A DNA stretch of 64,000 nt from positions 1,397,030 through 1,461,029 of the forward strand of contig NC_023749.2 in assembly GCF_000499845.2 (NCBI RefSeq), in the 5' to 3' direction. This DNA comes from Phaseolus vulgaris. Its lineage: Eukaryota > Streptophyta > Magnoliopsida > Fabales > Fabaceae. The notes below the pieces were generated by a model. The model ran no database searches. It saw nothing but the letters and a program-made list of their open reading frames with translations, and was not told the origin of the DNA. The position numbers and the translations under genes are program-made. Below are positions 1-11,729 of this stretch, in pieces (the first letter of the stretch is position 1; every line of letters starts with the position of its first letter).

Positions 1-2870
1 TTAGCATTTCACCAGGATAATCCTTGAATTAAATTCCAATAATCGTGTTATAAATTCAATATCCTTTTTTATTCCATTTTTTTTACTGTGTCGATCTATA
101 ATTATAGAAATATGGTATATAAAAGGATGGTAAGAAAAAATATAAAAAAATTATATATAAGATGGTAAGAAAAATTATATTTAGATAACTCAATAAATTA
201 ATTGTGTATAATAATTGCGTACAATAATAAGTTCTTAATATCATCATTATTTCTTTAATAATAAATGTTCCATTCATTCTGCTCCTTGTTTTTTTTTATC
301 GAAATAAATTCTGATTTTCTTGTGATTCACTTGAGGTTGTTGTTTGCATTTCGTTTTTTTTAAATTAGGTTTAAATTGAATGATTTATTATTATCTTGTG
401 ATCACTTGTATAGAAAATATATAAAAGTGTATGAAGACTTTTTCTCTTCCAATTACAAGCTAATTATTAGTGATTCACTAATCATAAGATTCTATCATTA
501 TCAAATTAATTGCGTACAATAATGTACAAATACAAAATGCAATGTGATGCCAACAAATGCAATGGCGATTGATTCACAGTGATAAGAATGCAACAAGGCT
601 TTTTTGTTTTAATTAAGCAGGGAAAGAATACTAAATCCTTCACAATAACTCTGGGTTGTTGTCTTAGAGGTTTGAGAAGGAATGCAAGGAATCTAGTGAA
701 GACTACACGAGACATATTTGAAGGATTAATAGGAGAAACACATAATACAAAGGGTTTTCATGTTGGAATGCTCCATTGGAGGGGTGATGGACATGTTGGA
801 TTAGGAGTGATCATTGGAATTTATTCAAATTTCAAAATATGAAATGAAACACAATGAACATTTAGTCTGATTAAGAGAAGCTTCTCTCAAATAGCTTAGA
901 GTTTCTCTCAAACAGCTTATAACAATAATCAAATAGTTGAAAAGAGTTTATATAAGTCTACAAGTGTGTCAAATAACTGGAAAGAAAGAGTATATATAAG
1001 TCCACAAAAAGGAAAAACAATGTGATGAAACGAGGGCAGGGCAGAAAATTAGTTTTCTTTGGATCTCTTCAGTTGTTATGCCAAATATTGTGGTAATCAT
1101 TCTCCATGATTCTTATGTTTCATGAGTGGGTTGGGTTGTGTGAGTGAAAGGAGAACTTAAGATTTTTGTATTGTGTGACTTAAACTTGGGTTTAAAGACC
1201 TTTAAACTTTCCTTCCATCTATCTAATCTTATTATCCTTTTCTAAAACCAATGTGATGCATATGTAAATCTCCCTCATGGAAAGAGGACAAACAACAACA
1301 CAAAGTATGACCCATAAGGAAACAAGAGGGATGAGTTTGCTAGGGTTAAAAGTGTCCCTATAAAAACAATCAAATATTAACATTAAAGAAATATGGACAA
1401 TAGAAGGAAAAAAATGAAAAACATGTCCTTTGGTTCAAGGTAAGGTAGTCCTTTTTTTATAGGTTGATATAATAGATGCAAAGAGTACTGATATTTTTAT
1501 TTTGTTTGATTTTTCAATTTTGCTATCTCATGAAGTTGTCTAAACTTTTGATCTTCCTCTTTTAGTTTGATTTTTCAGTTTTGTTACATATGAAGTTGTA
1601 TAAACTTTTGATCTTTCTGTTTTATTTTGATTTTTTCAGTTTTGCTAATGAAGTTGTCTAATTAAGGGTTTTATGGCAAAGATTTCCAATTAAGGGTTTT
1701 ATGGCAAAGATAGCTAAGAGACAAACAACAGGTATGACCCATAAGGAAATTGGGATGAGTTTGCTAGGGTTAGAAGTGTCCCTATAAAAACAATCAAAGA
1801 TTAACATTAAAGAAATATGAACAATAGAAAGAAGAAGAAAAATAGAAAACATGTTCTCTGGTTCAAGATAAGGTACTCCTTTTTTTTATAGATAGAACCG
1901 ATGCAAAGATGATAAGAATTATATATAAGATAATAAGAAAAATTGTATTTAGATAATTCAAGAAATTAATTGTGTATAATAATTGCGTACAATAATAAGT
2001 TCTTAATATCATCATTATTTCTTTAAAAATGTCCCTATAAAAACAATCAAAGATTAACATTAAAGAAATATGGACAATAAAAATAAAAATAAAAATAGAA
2101 AACATGTCCTTTAGTTCAAGTACTTTTTTTTTATAGGTTGATAGAACATATGCAAAGATGGTAAGAATTATATATAAGATGGTAAGAAAAATTGTATTTA
2201 GATAATTCAATAAATTAATTGTGTATAATAATTGCGTATAATAATAAGTTTTTAATATCATCATTATTTCTTTAATAATAGATGTTCCATTCATTCAGCT
2301 CCTTGTTTGAGGTTTTAGATTGCATTTGTTTTTTTTATAGAAAATATATAAAAGTGTAAGAAGACTTTATCTCTTCCAATTGCAAACTAATTATTAGTGA
2401 TTCATTAATCATAAAATTCTAATTATCAAATTAATTACTTATAATTAATTATTAGTGATCCATTAATTCATTCTACTCATGATTTTTTTATCGGTAATAA
2501 ATTATGCGTTCCTTGTGATTTACGGGAGATTCTTGTTTGCATTTTGTTTTTGAATTATATTTAAATTGATTGATTTTCGGGTAAGGAAGTGATCAAGATG
2601 TCAAGACTTTAAGCCTTGAAGATTCAAACTAAAGAACACAAACTCAACCTCATTGTTCACATTGTACTTTTTTTAGATTTGAATGTGTAGCCTTACTCTT
2701 ATGAATAAGGAACAAAACATGTGTATAGTTTTCTTTCTTTTTGTAGTGTAACAACAAATACTCAACTTTTTTTTCTTCGTGTTCTTGGATATTCAAATAG
2801 TTAGCATTTCACCAGGAAAATCCCTTGAATTAAATTCCAATAACCGTGTTCTAAATTCAATACCCCTTTT
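1..2870. repeat. Nested local duplications, no gene recognised
   Basis: Position 1-75 recurs almost exactly at 2801-2872 (ttagcatttcaccagg...). A module around 160-290 (taattgcgtacaataataag...) recurs at 1935-2030 and 2180-2310. A second module (gtgtccctataaaaacaatc...) occurs at 1344-1465, 1770-1890 and 2028-2150. A 60-bp unit around tttgatttttcagttttg is repeated three times at 1500-1650, and a 27-bp unit (attaagggttttatggcaaa...) twice at 1661-1712. No transposase or other protein is recognisable; a small open frame at 579-842 has no family features. It is probably a decayed, internally rearranged transposon. Confidence 0.7.
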
Positions 2871-2879
2871 TAATGATTT

Positions 2880-3420
2880 ACCACTATTGTTAGTGCTTCC
2901 CACAATGCATTGTAGATAGATACATATGTTAATCATACTACGAGAATCATATAAATAAATTTTTCAATTAATTCCATAAAAACTTGAACATGTACCAGTA
3001 TGAATCGGACGAATGAATACACGTGTCGATCTCCCCTAACGGACCAACTGATAGCATGACACACTTCGATAGGCCGACTGAGACCCCATATCCAATTACG
3101 CTTAAACCAAGTTAGTGAAGCTAACCTGTGATTAAGAGCTGGGTAATGCGACCCTAAACACGGTCCATCTCCTAATCTGACCCAACAAGGAAAGTCCAAT
3201 AAGGTAATATATATAACACACATCCCAAGAAACTAGGTACGTCATAATCTACAGTGCTATGACAACCGAGTACTGAATCCTTTATTGACTTGAGCGTCAG
3301 AGTGCCTTCTGCAAGTACTTCCATCCGGTGAAAGACTGAGAGCCGAAGCTACCGAGGGACAATAAGGAAAGAATTGGAGGACATCACGACCGACAAGAAG
3401 GAATAAGACATCCTCTCAAT
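2880..3420. mobile_element. LTR fragment, probably Ty3/gypsy type
   Basis: This less AT-rich block has the phrase tattgacttgagcgtcagag at about 3283, which I know from many legume gypsy-type LTRs, plus an LTR-like cgatctcccctaacggac stretch. There is no second LTR and no pol sequence nearby, so it is a solo or truncated LTR. Family name not determined. Confidence 0.5.
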
Positions 3421-3473
3421 AGTTCTCTAGACTCTATCCCAAACGATAACATAAACAAAACAACACTTTTATT

Positions 3474-3869
3474 TAGGGGGTGGCAATACGGGCGGACCCG
3501 CATAAGACATATTTTTTTATAAAAAATATTTTTTTTAAATAAATATTTTTTTTTATTTGAATGCATTAGGTAAATGGTCTCATAATATTATTTTCACGAG
3601 ACATGCATAGTAAGATGTTATTAAATTTTTCAGAATGTGAAATATGAAGTTACATGAAGAAAATATGGATGTACAATTTTTTTTGTCTACATTTTAAAGT
3701 TATGCGGGTTATGACCAACCCGCCCCGCCCCACACTTTTCCCGCACGGACTGCGGATTATGAGGAGCGGGCCTAAGCAGGCCAGCAGGTTGAAATCAACA
3801 ACCTGCCCCAAAAATTTTTTAGCAAACCACTGACCGGCCTGTGCAACACGTCCCACTTTACCACTCTTA
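3474..3869. mobile_element. hAT-type MITE (396 bp) with 8-bp target duplication
   Basis: The ends are TAGGGGGTGGCAAT and, inverted, TAAGAGTGGTAAAG, the typical hAT terminal form. CTTTTATT flanks both sides (3466-3473 and 3870-3877), an 8-bp duplication as expected for hAT. Inside are GC-rich blocks (gggcggacccgc and ccgccccgcccc) and no transposase. It inserted just beside the gypsy-like fragment. Confidence 0.9.
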
Positions 3870-3879
3870 CTTTTATTGA

Positions 3880-5130
3880 CTCTTTAAGAAGTAATGAACA
3901 GTTATTTAACACTCAAAATGATGTTACAAATTACAACAAGTATACATAAACATATATTAACTAGGAAAATAAACTTTTATATACCTCTAAGTGTAAGGTG
4001 GGTGCTTCATCAAAAGGAAGCCTATTACTAAAATACATGAGAATTTAATATGAAATCATAGTTTTTATATCAACAAACTTTGTGCAAAACAAAACATGTG
4101 CATATTTGAGGTTCTTATTATATATATATGGTTAATGTGTCATAAATATATGAGACTTTTTGGTTTTTTTTTTAGTTTTTTTAAAATAAAAAATTACGGA
4201 TGACATGTACAATAATTATTAAATATCCAATTTAAAATAAATTATTAAATCTTAAAAAAATCATATATATTAAAGACCCTAAATTTATTTTAACAAAAAA
4301 AATATTTGAAAATATCTTAATAATCAATTCCTCTCCTCTATAATGAAATTAAAATAATGTTCTTAAATAATTGAAACATGATGCTACAACTTTAATTATT
4401 TTCTGTTTTAGTCAAATAAAGAAACTCCTTTAATTATAAAGGAAGCAAACTTGATAAGATACCAAATGGGTGATGGAGAGAAAATGACCGACAAAAGTAA
4501 GAACTTTAATGTGAAATGAGAGTAAGTATAGAATGATGGAGATTGGGCAACAATTTCCTTAATTGCATTCTCCCTTTGACTTTTGCAGTTTCAGCTTCAT
4601 TGCTTCATATAATTGATAATTTTATTTCCATATAAAAGGAAGCAATGATACATGCTGAGAAATGTTCATGGATTTACTATATTTATGGATATTCATAAAT
4701 ATTCACAATTTTTTTTAAATTAAATAAATTTATTTAAAAAATAAAAAATCTGATGTTAAAATATAACCTTAAAATATAATCTAAATAAATTTGAATAATG
4801 AAATATTAGTACAAATAAAATTAATTTTTTAAAAATTTAAATTATTTGCACCACAAAATATATATCTAAAAAAGTTATTTTTAATTTCACACTTCTAAAT
4901 AAAAAAAATGTAGCTCTATAATCAAATTAAAAATAGTTATTTAATTGCTAATGTTTTTTATACCTATAATTTTTTAATTTTTTTTTAAAAATATATCAAA
5001 TTAAAAGTAATTAATAAAAAAGTAGACTTTATCATTAAAATATTCCTATGCATATACCCATTCAAGTATATAGTAATAGTTATTGTGAATTTATTATTGA
5101 AAAAAATGTTACTATGACAACTGCATAGTT
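3880..5130. other. AT-rich intergenic DNA
   Basis: Very AT-rich, with long A/T runs and no open frame, repeat family or RNA signal that I recognise. Confidence 0.7.
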
Positions 5131-5139
5131 AAATCATGC

Positions 5140-5650
5140 ATATATTAATTTACGATCTTTTAAGATTTCTCCTTTTCTTCATAGAACCTACATTTCAGTA
5201 AAAAGATTTATTTATTCTTTTACTTGTAACCTTTGTTGTAATATGAAACAATTTGTTATTATATTATCAACATATATTCTACTATAAATATTTATGGAGG
5301 TAGTTTTTTTCTTTAATCTTACTTCAAATATATGCATGCCTACATGATTTTTTCTCTATTTTTTTTTTCAAAGATTTGCAAAATATGCAGTGAAAAATAT
5401 TAGTTTGACAATTAAACCGTGAAAAACACTAGTTTACTATCTTTCAAAATTTCTCTATCTATTCGTATAAATTCACATGTCTCAATAAAAGATTAAATTT
5501 TCTTTTACTTTTAACATAAGGCAATTCAATGTTGTGTTGACTCTTTACTATAAATATTCATTGAAGTAACTTTTTTCTTTAATCTTACTCCAAATACATG
5601 CATGCCCACATGCCACTTTTTTTCTCAGTATTTTCCAAAGATCTGCAAAA
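5140..5650 (+). repeat. Diverged tandem duplication (about 250-290 bp) with TATA-like core
   Basis: Positions about 5150-5395 and 5400-5650 align. Both contain actataaatatt (5281 and 5550), a ttctttaatcttactYcaaatac stretch and tgcatgcc just downstream. The second copy runs into 5650-5860, which holds only a short unrecognised open frame on the minus strand. It may be a duplicated promoter of an unknown transcript or simply a repeat. Confidence 0.55.
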
Positions 5651-5989
5651 TGCAAAATTGGTTTCTGAAGGAATGAAATGAATTGAAGGTTTTTGTCCCT
5701 AAAACAAGTGAAGCCAAATATACAAACACAAACAAGATATGGCCAAAGGGTGTGGTCCATGAATGATGAAGCATGGGTTACCAAACAATGAATAATTAAA
5801 CCACCATTGGTATGAGGTGTGAGAGAACTTGCCAAGTTCTTCTGCTCATTCATTCATTCATCTTCAATAATCCAGAGAGGTACAGAGTACATAGGCAATG
5901 ATACAAACAAAGAAACATAAAATTGGAATTGCACACACTTGCATTGGTTTTGACACATTTTCTAATTTGGTTTTGTTTTTGGCAAAACG

Positions 5990-6160
5990 TGAGAGAGAGA
6001 GATTAGTCCCACATCGAATGTCACCCGCATTCCGCCAAGCAGTGAATGGTCTCCTTTTTCTCCAGCCGTGTAGTATCTGTCAATCGGTGCTATGGGCCAC
6101 TGGGCCCGGGCCTGCCATTACTCCAGCCCATGTTGCTGTCCCTTCAAGGGTAGCATAATC
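5990..6160. other. GC-rich island with a USE-like motif
   Basis: GTCCCACATCG at 6006-6016 matches the plant snRNA upstream sequence element (RTCCCACATCG). It is followed by about 130 bp of balanced or GC-rich sequence with TGGGCC and GGGCCCGGGCC motifs. No TATA box sits 24 or 34 nt downstream, and the downstream sequence does not match any snRNA, 7SL or tRNA that I recognise. Confidence 0.45.
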
Positions 6161-6189
6161 AAACTGCATCATCCTATCTTCCAACAATA

Positions 6190-6785
6190 TCACTAAATCA
6201 CACCAAATCTTACAAAAAAGAAAAATATGTTTTTAGTATTTTTCAAACATTCAATATTATTATTATTATTTACTTTAAAACATTCCCTGTTTCAAAAATA
6301 CCTGATTTATTAACATTTTTATTAATTTTATTTTTTATATTTCAATATCACAAAAATTATTAAACAGTAACTAAATAATTAGTCATTATATTGACTAAAT
6401 TAAATACTAATTTAGAGAATTAAAAATTATTGATATCTTTGATTTTTATTATTAATAAAATATTATAAAATAATTTATAAATTAATATTTAAATTAGTTA
6501 TCAAAATTTTATTTACTAATATTTTATATCCTAAATTAATCTCTTAAAGACTAATAGAGATTAATTTAGAATATAAGTAATTAGTAACTAAAGTCTTGGT
6601 AGCTAATAAGTAGATACTAATTTAAAAATTGTTTTATAATATTTTATTAATAAAAAATACTAATTTAAATATAAATAATTTTTTAGTTTATAAAATGATT
6701 TCTAATTTATTGAGTTTAATGACTAATTATTTTGTTTTTTAAAATTAATTTATGTTTAATGATTTTTTTATAATAGTGTTTGTTA
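6190..6785. mobile_element. Possible CACTA-like non-autonomous fragment
   Basis: The right edge, read on the minus strand, begins CACTATTATAAAAAAATC, near a CACTA-type terminus. The interior repeats agtaactaa / ttagtYattaa blocks in both orientations. A matching left terminus is not convincing. Confidence 0.3.
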
Positions 6786-6789
6786 GACG

Positions 6790-7270
6790 TGATAATTAGT
6801 ATAAAAAATAATTAATCTAGTATTATCTTGTGTACCATGAATGTGTGAATACTTTGCTGGAACAATTTCCTATTTAAATTTAGTATGTGTTGTGATTAGT
6901 GAAACAACATTTTATGTTTTTTTTGGAGAGAGCTTTTCTTGTTCTCATACCACACTCAAATAGGATGATTGTTTTCACATTTAAAATATAAGATTGATGA
7001 GATAATGATATTCATTTCTTTAATATTCCTAAGCACACAACTTTGAAGAAGTCATGTAAAATTTCAACAAGAAAAAAAATTTGATTGGAATGAGAGATGA
7101 AACTGGAATGAGTAACTTTTCCTTTATAACTTGGAGCATAGCCACCATCCTTTGTGACAGAACACAGTGGACAAAGAAACAACAAGCAAACCCAAATGGT
7201 TCCGACAAAGCTCGATCTGAGTGTGTCTGACTATGTTTGAGTGTTGTTGATAGGAGTGTGAGTAACCGAA
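6790..7270. other. GRF upstream region
   Basis: Holds the presumed promoter and leader of the GRF gene. The last 200 bp are less AT-rich and carry short spurious open frames on the minus strand. I cannot place a TATA box with confidence. Confidence 0.4.
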
Positions 7271-7273
7271 AAC

Positions 7274-10200
7274 ATGAACAACAGTGGTGGAGGAACTTTG
7301 ATGGGTTTGAGCAATGGTTATTATGGGAGATCGCCATTCACAGTGTCTCAGTGGGAGGAACTGGAGCACCAAGCTTTGATCTTCAAGTACATGCTTGCTG
7401 GTCTTCCTGTGCCTCACAATCTCGTGCTCCCCATTCAGAAGAGCTTCTTTCACCACCCCACATGTCAGTTTTCAATCCCCTTTCTTTTCTATATGATGAA
7501 CTTGTTTTCACAGTGCTTACCCTTTTGCATGTTTTGATTAAAGAACTCAACTTTTCTGTGCCCAGAGACAAGAAGAGATTAGGGTGTTTTTATTCTGAGT
7601 TTTTCCCAGAAGTTTTGTTCTCATAATTGGTGGTGTCATTTATGTGCAGGCAACATCAATGTCTTTCTTTTCTATATGATGAACTTGTTTTCACAGTGCT
7701 TTCCCTTTTTCATGTTTTAATTAAAGAACTCAACTTTTCTGTGCCCAGAGACAAGAAGAGATTAGGGTGTTTTTATTCTGAGTTCTTCCCAGAAGTTTTG
7801 TTCTCATAATTGGTGGTGTCATTTATGTGCAGGCAACATCAATGTCTTTCTTTTCTATATCAGTGCTTACCCTTTTTCATATTTTAATTAAAGAACTCAA
7901 CTTTTCTGTGCCCAGAGACAAAAAGAGATTAGGGGGGTTTTCTTTTTGAGTTTTTCTTAGATGTTTTATTCTCATAATTGGTGTCATTTATGAGATGCCT
8001 GTAACTGCAAGTGATGGTATCATTTATGTGCAGGCAACATCAATGTCTTTCTTTCAATTCAACCCTAAAGGCTTCACATGACTATGTTTACCCTTTGTTC
8101 CTGAACCACTTAATGAGCTTGTTTATAGTGTGGAAGGATAAATTAAGCTTGTTTCTAGATTGAAATTTAAGAAGGAGTCTATCTAACTAGATATTATCTT
8201 TACATGTTTGGAAAGTTTTCCTTTGATTTTTGCAATTAAACTTACTAAGTAGTGATTGCATGGTGAATAAATTTGCTATCTTAGTTGGCATCTTTTATAG
8301 GGATTTTCCTTTACCTTTCTGGATGGAATTATTGGAACACAGATTTGTGTTGTGATAGCTTATAATATAATATTGGGTATTCAGTTATGGAGATTTTGAA
8401 CCTATTAGCATGTAAAATATGTTTGAAACTTCATTTTGTCTTCATTGCTGCCAAATGAATGTCTTTGGAATGTTGATAACAAAAAGCTGTGCATGACAAA
8501 CTTTGCAGTGAGTTATTGTTCCTTCTATGGGAAGAAGGTGGATCCAGAGCCAGGGAGATGCAGGAGAACTGATGGAAAAAAATGGAGGTGCTCCAAGGAA
8601 GCATACCCTGAATCCAAGTACTGTGAGCGCCACATGCACCGTGGCCGCAACCGTTCAAGAAAGCCTGTGGAATCACAAACTGTGACTCAATCTTCTTCAA
8701 CTGTCACATCACTTGATGGTGGCAGTGGCAGAAGTAGAACTCTAAACTTCCAAAACCTTCCTGCAAATGGCTTTGGTAATCTCCAGGGTACTGATTCTGG
8801 AACTCACCATACCAATTATCATGTTGATTCCATTCCTTATGCCATCCTAAGTAAAGAATGCAGGTACAGAAATCCTTATCATATTTTGCTTCTTTTGTTT
8901 GCATGGAATTTGAAGTTATTTATGCTATAAAATCATGTTCTTGAATTTTAATATTTTAGTCTAAATTTGTGGCAGTTAATTTGAGGATACATTTCTGTAT
9001 GTGGATAGTGACATATTTATATGGTAGATTTCTAATTTTTTCATAGAGATCTGCAGGCATTATTACTAGTTTTTAGAATGCAGAACTTCAGAAGGGTCTA
9101 CATCTTTCTGTCTGTTGTCAAAGTCAAGATTAGAGCTGTTGGCTACCTTGCTTTGCTTCTTCAGCTTCTGTACTTTGTTTTAGATTTAGGAGACATTCAT
9201 GAATCAAAATTGTCTTCAAACTGGTCTTGTTGGGTACTTTGACAAAAAAAATGGTCCTTTAGTTGTCTCTTTTCTAGTTTTTCATTTTCTTGCACTGATT
9301 TATTTCTGAAATGCTAAGTGCAAAGCGAAACTTCTTTTGAAAAAATGTTGAGAAACACTTCGTCTACTGCATTGCATTTTAAGTCTAACTCAACTTTATA
9401 AAATCCGTTCATAAAGTTTGCACGTGAGAAATATCCTTATTTCTAATCGAGATCTACAACACTTTCTCTTCATGCTCTATTGAATATAGCTGTGTACTTT
9501 GTTCTGTTCCTCATAGCCATATTGCTTTGTTCTTTCTTAAACAGTAAGTCACAAATTAGAACACAAAATTATTCCTATTCCTCTTAAATGGTGTGTCTGG
9601 GTTGGACACACCACACCGACACTTGCAGGACACATATTGATGAAGTGTCAAACTCAAAAAATATTTTTTGGATTTCTGTCAATTCTTGCACGGTTTTAAC
9701 ATAATTTTAAAAAAGAGAAATACATTAGTTTTCTAAAAACTCAAATTTATTATATAAATTTTTATTATGATTACAAAAATAAGAAACAAATCCTTTTGAA
9801 TCAACCATGATAAACATATTTCTGCTACAAAAAAAATTGAAACATATTTGTGCACATAAATCTTTATTGTCAATTTATATAATTCATAATTATATAATAT
9901 ATAGATTCGTGTCCCGTGTTCTACCTTTTAGAGATTATATGTATCCGTGTCGTATCAGTGTCCATGTGTCACTGTTTCTGCCAGTTTCTGCATAATTAAA
10001 AATGACTATTGAATGTTTTAGCAGTATCAACATAATTGCTTATCTCTTGAACATGGCAATTTTACTTGAACCAAACAGGTATCTTCAAGGACTTAAATCT
10101 GAGGGTGGTGATCATATATTCTTCTCAGAAGCTTCAGGAAGCAACAAGGTGCTCCAAATGGAGTCACATCTGGAACAGACATGGCCTTTGATGTCTACCA

Positions 10201-10502
10201 GAGTTGTCTCTTTCACTACATCAAAATCAACACTGTTGCATAGTGATTTTCCCCAACATTCGTTTTTGTCTGGTGAATATGCATCAGAAGAGCACCTGAA
10301 GGAGGAGGATCATCAATCTCTTCGACCCTTTTTCAATGAATGGCCAAAAAGCAGGGATTCATGGTCTGCACTGGAAGATGAGAGATCTAACCAAACAGCA
10401 TTCTCCACAACTCAACTCTCAATCTCCATTCCCATGTCTTCTGATATCTCTGCAACGAGCTCTCAGTCCCCACATGGTGAGAATGAGATTCAATTTCGGT
10501 AA
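7274..10502 (+). CDS. GRF: Growth-regulating factor (GRF) transcription factor, QLQ + WRC
   Basis: Plant transcription factor of the GRF family, which works in the nucleus with GIF co-activators to promote cell proliferation in leaves and other organs. Exons are 7274-7463, 8509-8863 and 10079-10502; GT-AG junctions keep frame and give 322 residues. The QLQ domain (about residues 21-57, [20 protein letters not shown]) binds GIF. The WRC domain (about 75-117) has the C-x9-C-x10-C-x2-H zinc motif (C81, C91, C102, H105) and a basic RGRNRSRK stretch. The C-terminal half has an FFD-type motif ([11 protein letters not shown]) and a TQL-type motif ([11 protein letters not shown]), as in the GRF1-4 clade, and ends [11 protein letters not shown]. 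The joint across intron 1 reads [14 protein letters not shown], supporting the splice. QLQ and WRC seem a few residues closer than I remember in soybean relatives. Likely repressed by miR396 through the site at 8651-8672. The exact paralogue number is uncertain. Confidence 0.95.
7481..8055 (+). repeat. 183-bp tandem repeat, about three copies, in GRF intron 1
   Basis: Units start at 7481, 7664 and 7847, exactly 183 bp apart. Units 1 and 2 are nearly identical. Unit 3 has lost about 16 bp near its start and gained sequence near its end. A partial fourth start (gcaggcaacatcaatgtctt) ends the array near 8055. Each unit ends in tttatgtgcag, which looks like a 3' splice site. The repeat is intronic: the accepted acceptor is at 8508 and joins QLQ to WRC in frame. 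Confidence 0.92.
8651..8672 (+). promoter_or_regulatory. miR396 target site in the GRF WRC exon
   Basis: The coding sequence ccgttcaagaaagcctgtgg plus the next two bases is complementary to miR396 with the usual single bulged C, and encodes RSRKPVE at the end of the WRC domain. In seed plants most GRF mRNAs are cut here by miR396. That it works in this species is inferred from conservation. Confidence 0.9.
9590..9985. repeat. Dispersed AT-rich repeat with GTGTC-rich ends, copy 1 (GRF intron 2)
   Basis: Aligns along almost its whole length with 39590-40017. Shared anchors are gatgaagtgt, cacggttYtaacataatttt, ctaaaaactcaaatttatt, tttgcacataaat and cctacNttttagagattat. The ends carry GTGTC/GACAC-type words (ggacacaccacaccgacac; ccgtgtcgtatcagtgtcc). 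No coding capacity. Confidence 0.8.
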
Positions 10503-11276
10503 AGTTTTGGGTTATAAGCATGGATTATGTGTTCTTGTAATTATATTGTTGCAGATAATTAAAAACTGTTCTTGACATGTTCTTGGAAGGATCAAATAAG
10601 CTTGGTAGAATAGGTGCTGTGCAAAGTAATCCCACAATCGAGAATTTTCATTCAAGCTGAGTTTTTGTTCAACTTTATGCAATCTCAGTTGTTTTCTAAA
10701 GCAAGATCCAAAATTCTTATTCGATGGAAGGGTACTTGTTGAACTCTGGAACATTATTGGCTTTGTATCTAATGAACTAACATAAATACTTCGAACTTAT
10801 TTATGCTATTGGTTTCGTTATTTAATCTTTAAGTTTAACTCAATCTTATTAAATCTAAATCTGTTCTTAAGTTTAACTCAATCTTATTAAATCTGTTTAT
10901 ATAGTGAAATTTATATCCACTTAATGTGAAATCTCTAATACATTGTTAATGTGAGATCTTTAATATAGATGGACAAGTAATTGCAAGCTGTGTCAATATG
11001 AATTAAAAAAAATGATAATGATTTTTTTTTTTCATTTGGATTTAACTGCAGAATATTGAGATTTCAATTTAAGTTTCAATTTGACAGTTTTTATTACCAA
11101 TGGATTTTGTGTAATGTCTAATGTCATAATAACACAACATATATGTGTATGGAATATTAAACCAAAATCTTATTCAATTAAATAATGTATAACTTTGTAA
11201 AAAAGTGTTCTTTATGAGAAATTTATTTAACTCACCAAATGATAGTGATATACGGATTTAATTGTAAGAAATATCT
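10503..11276. other. GRF downstream region with a decayed dispersed repeat
   Basis: 10503-10760 is probably GRF 3' UTR. 10820-10970 is a strongly diverged copy of the USE/TATA repeat family (taagtttaactcaatc, minus orientation). The rest is AT-rich with nothing else recognised. Confidence 0.5.
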
Positions 11277-11280
11277 GACT

Positions 11281-11643
11281 GTTTCTTCTTGCACTTTCAT
11301 ATCTTCTTGTACCACCTCCATACATAACATGAAAATATATTTTTATCCTTCTTATGTCACCTCCATATAGTAGTTTCTGGATTATGTAATCCAAAAACTC
11401 ATTTGAAAAAAAACTTTCGGATTACATGATCCAGAAGTTAAATAATAAGACTTCCAGATTATGTAATCCGGAAATTAATCATGTATATGAAAAAAGGCTT
11501 TCAGATTATGTAATCTGAAGGCTAATTACAAATTTGAAAAATAACTTTCGAATTCATAATCCGAAATAGTATAGAGGGACGTTTTTTGAAATATGAAAAT
11601 ATATGGAGGTGAGAGAAGAAGGTATGGAGGCGCAGGAAGAAAC
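11281..11643. mobile_element. Palindrome-rich MITE, copy 1
   Basis: Imperfect terminal inverted repeats of about 50 bp: gtttcttcttgcactttcat at the left and, inverted, gtttcttcctgcgcctccat at the right. Between them are four to five short hairpin units around GGATTATGTAATCC. It has no open frame. Confidence 0.8.
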
Positions 11644-11729
11644 AATCGAAATATCTTCATTTGGATTTTTTGGAATGTATAGAGTGAAGCCCAATCAGCA
11701 AAAACAATCACATCCTCCATAGTTTCTTA

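Noticed and set aside
579..842. Open frame of 87 codons in the left repeat zone
   Set aside because: No family motif, no splice context, and it lies in repeat-rich DNA; treated as chance.
5548..5853. Minus-strand open frame of 101 codons
   Set aside because: Overlaps a diverged tandem repeat, low-complexity composition, and no recognisable domain.
7029..7456. Minus-strand open frames over GRF exon 1
   Set aside because: Shadows of the QLQ exon on the opposite strand; GRF signature is unmistakable on the plus strand.
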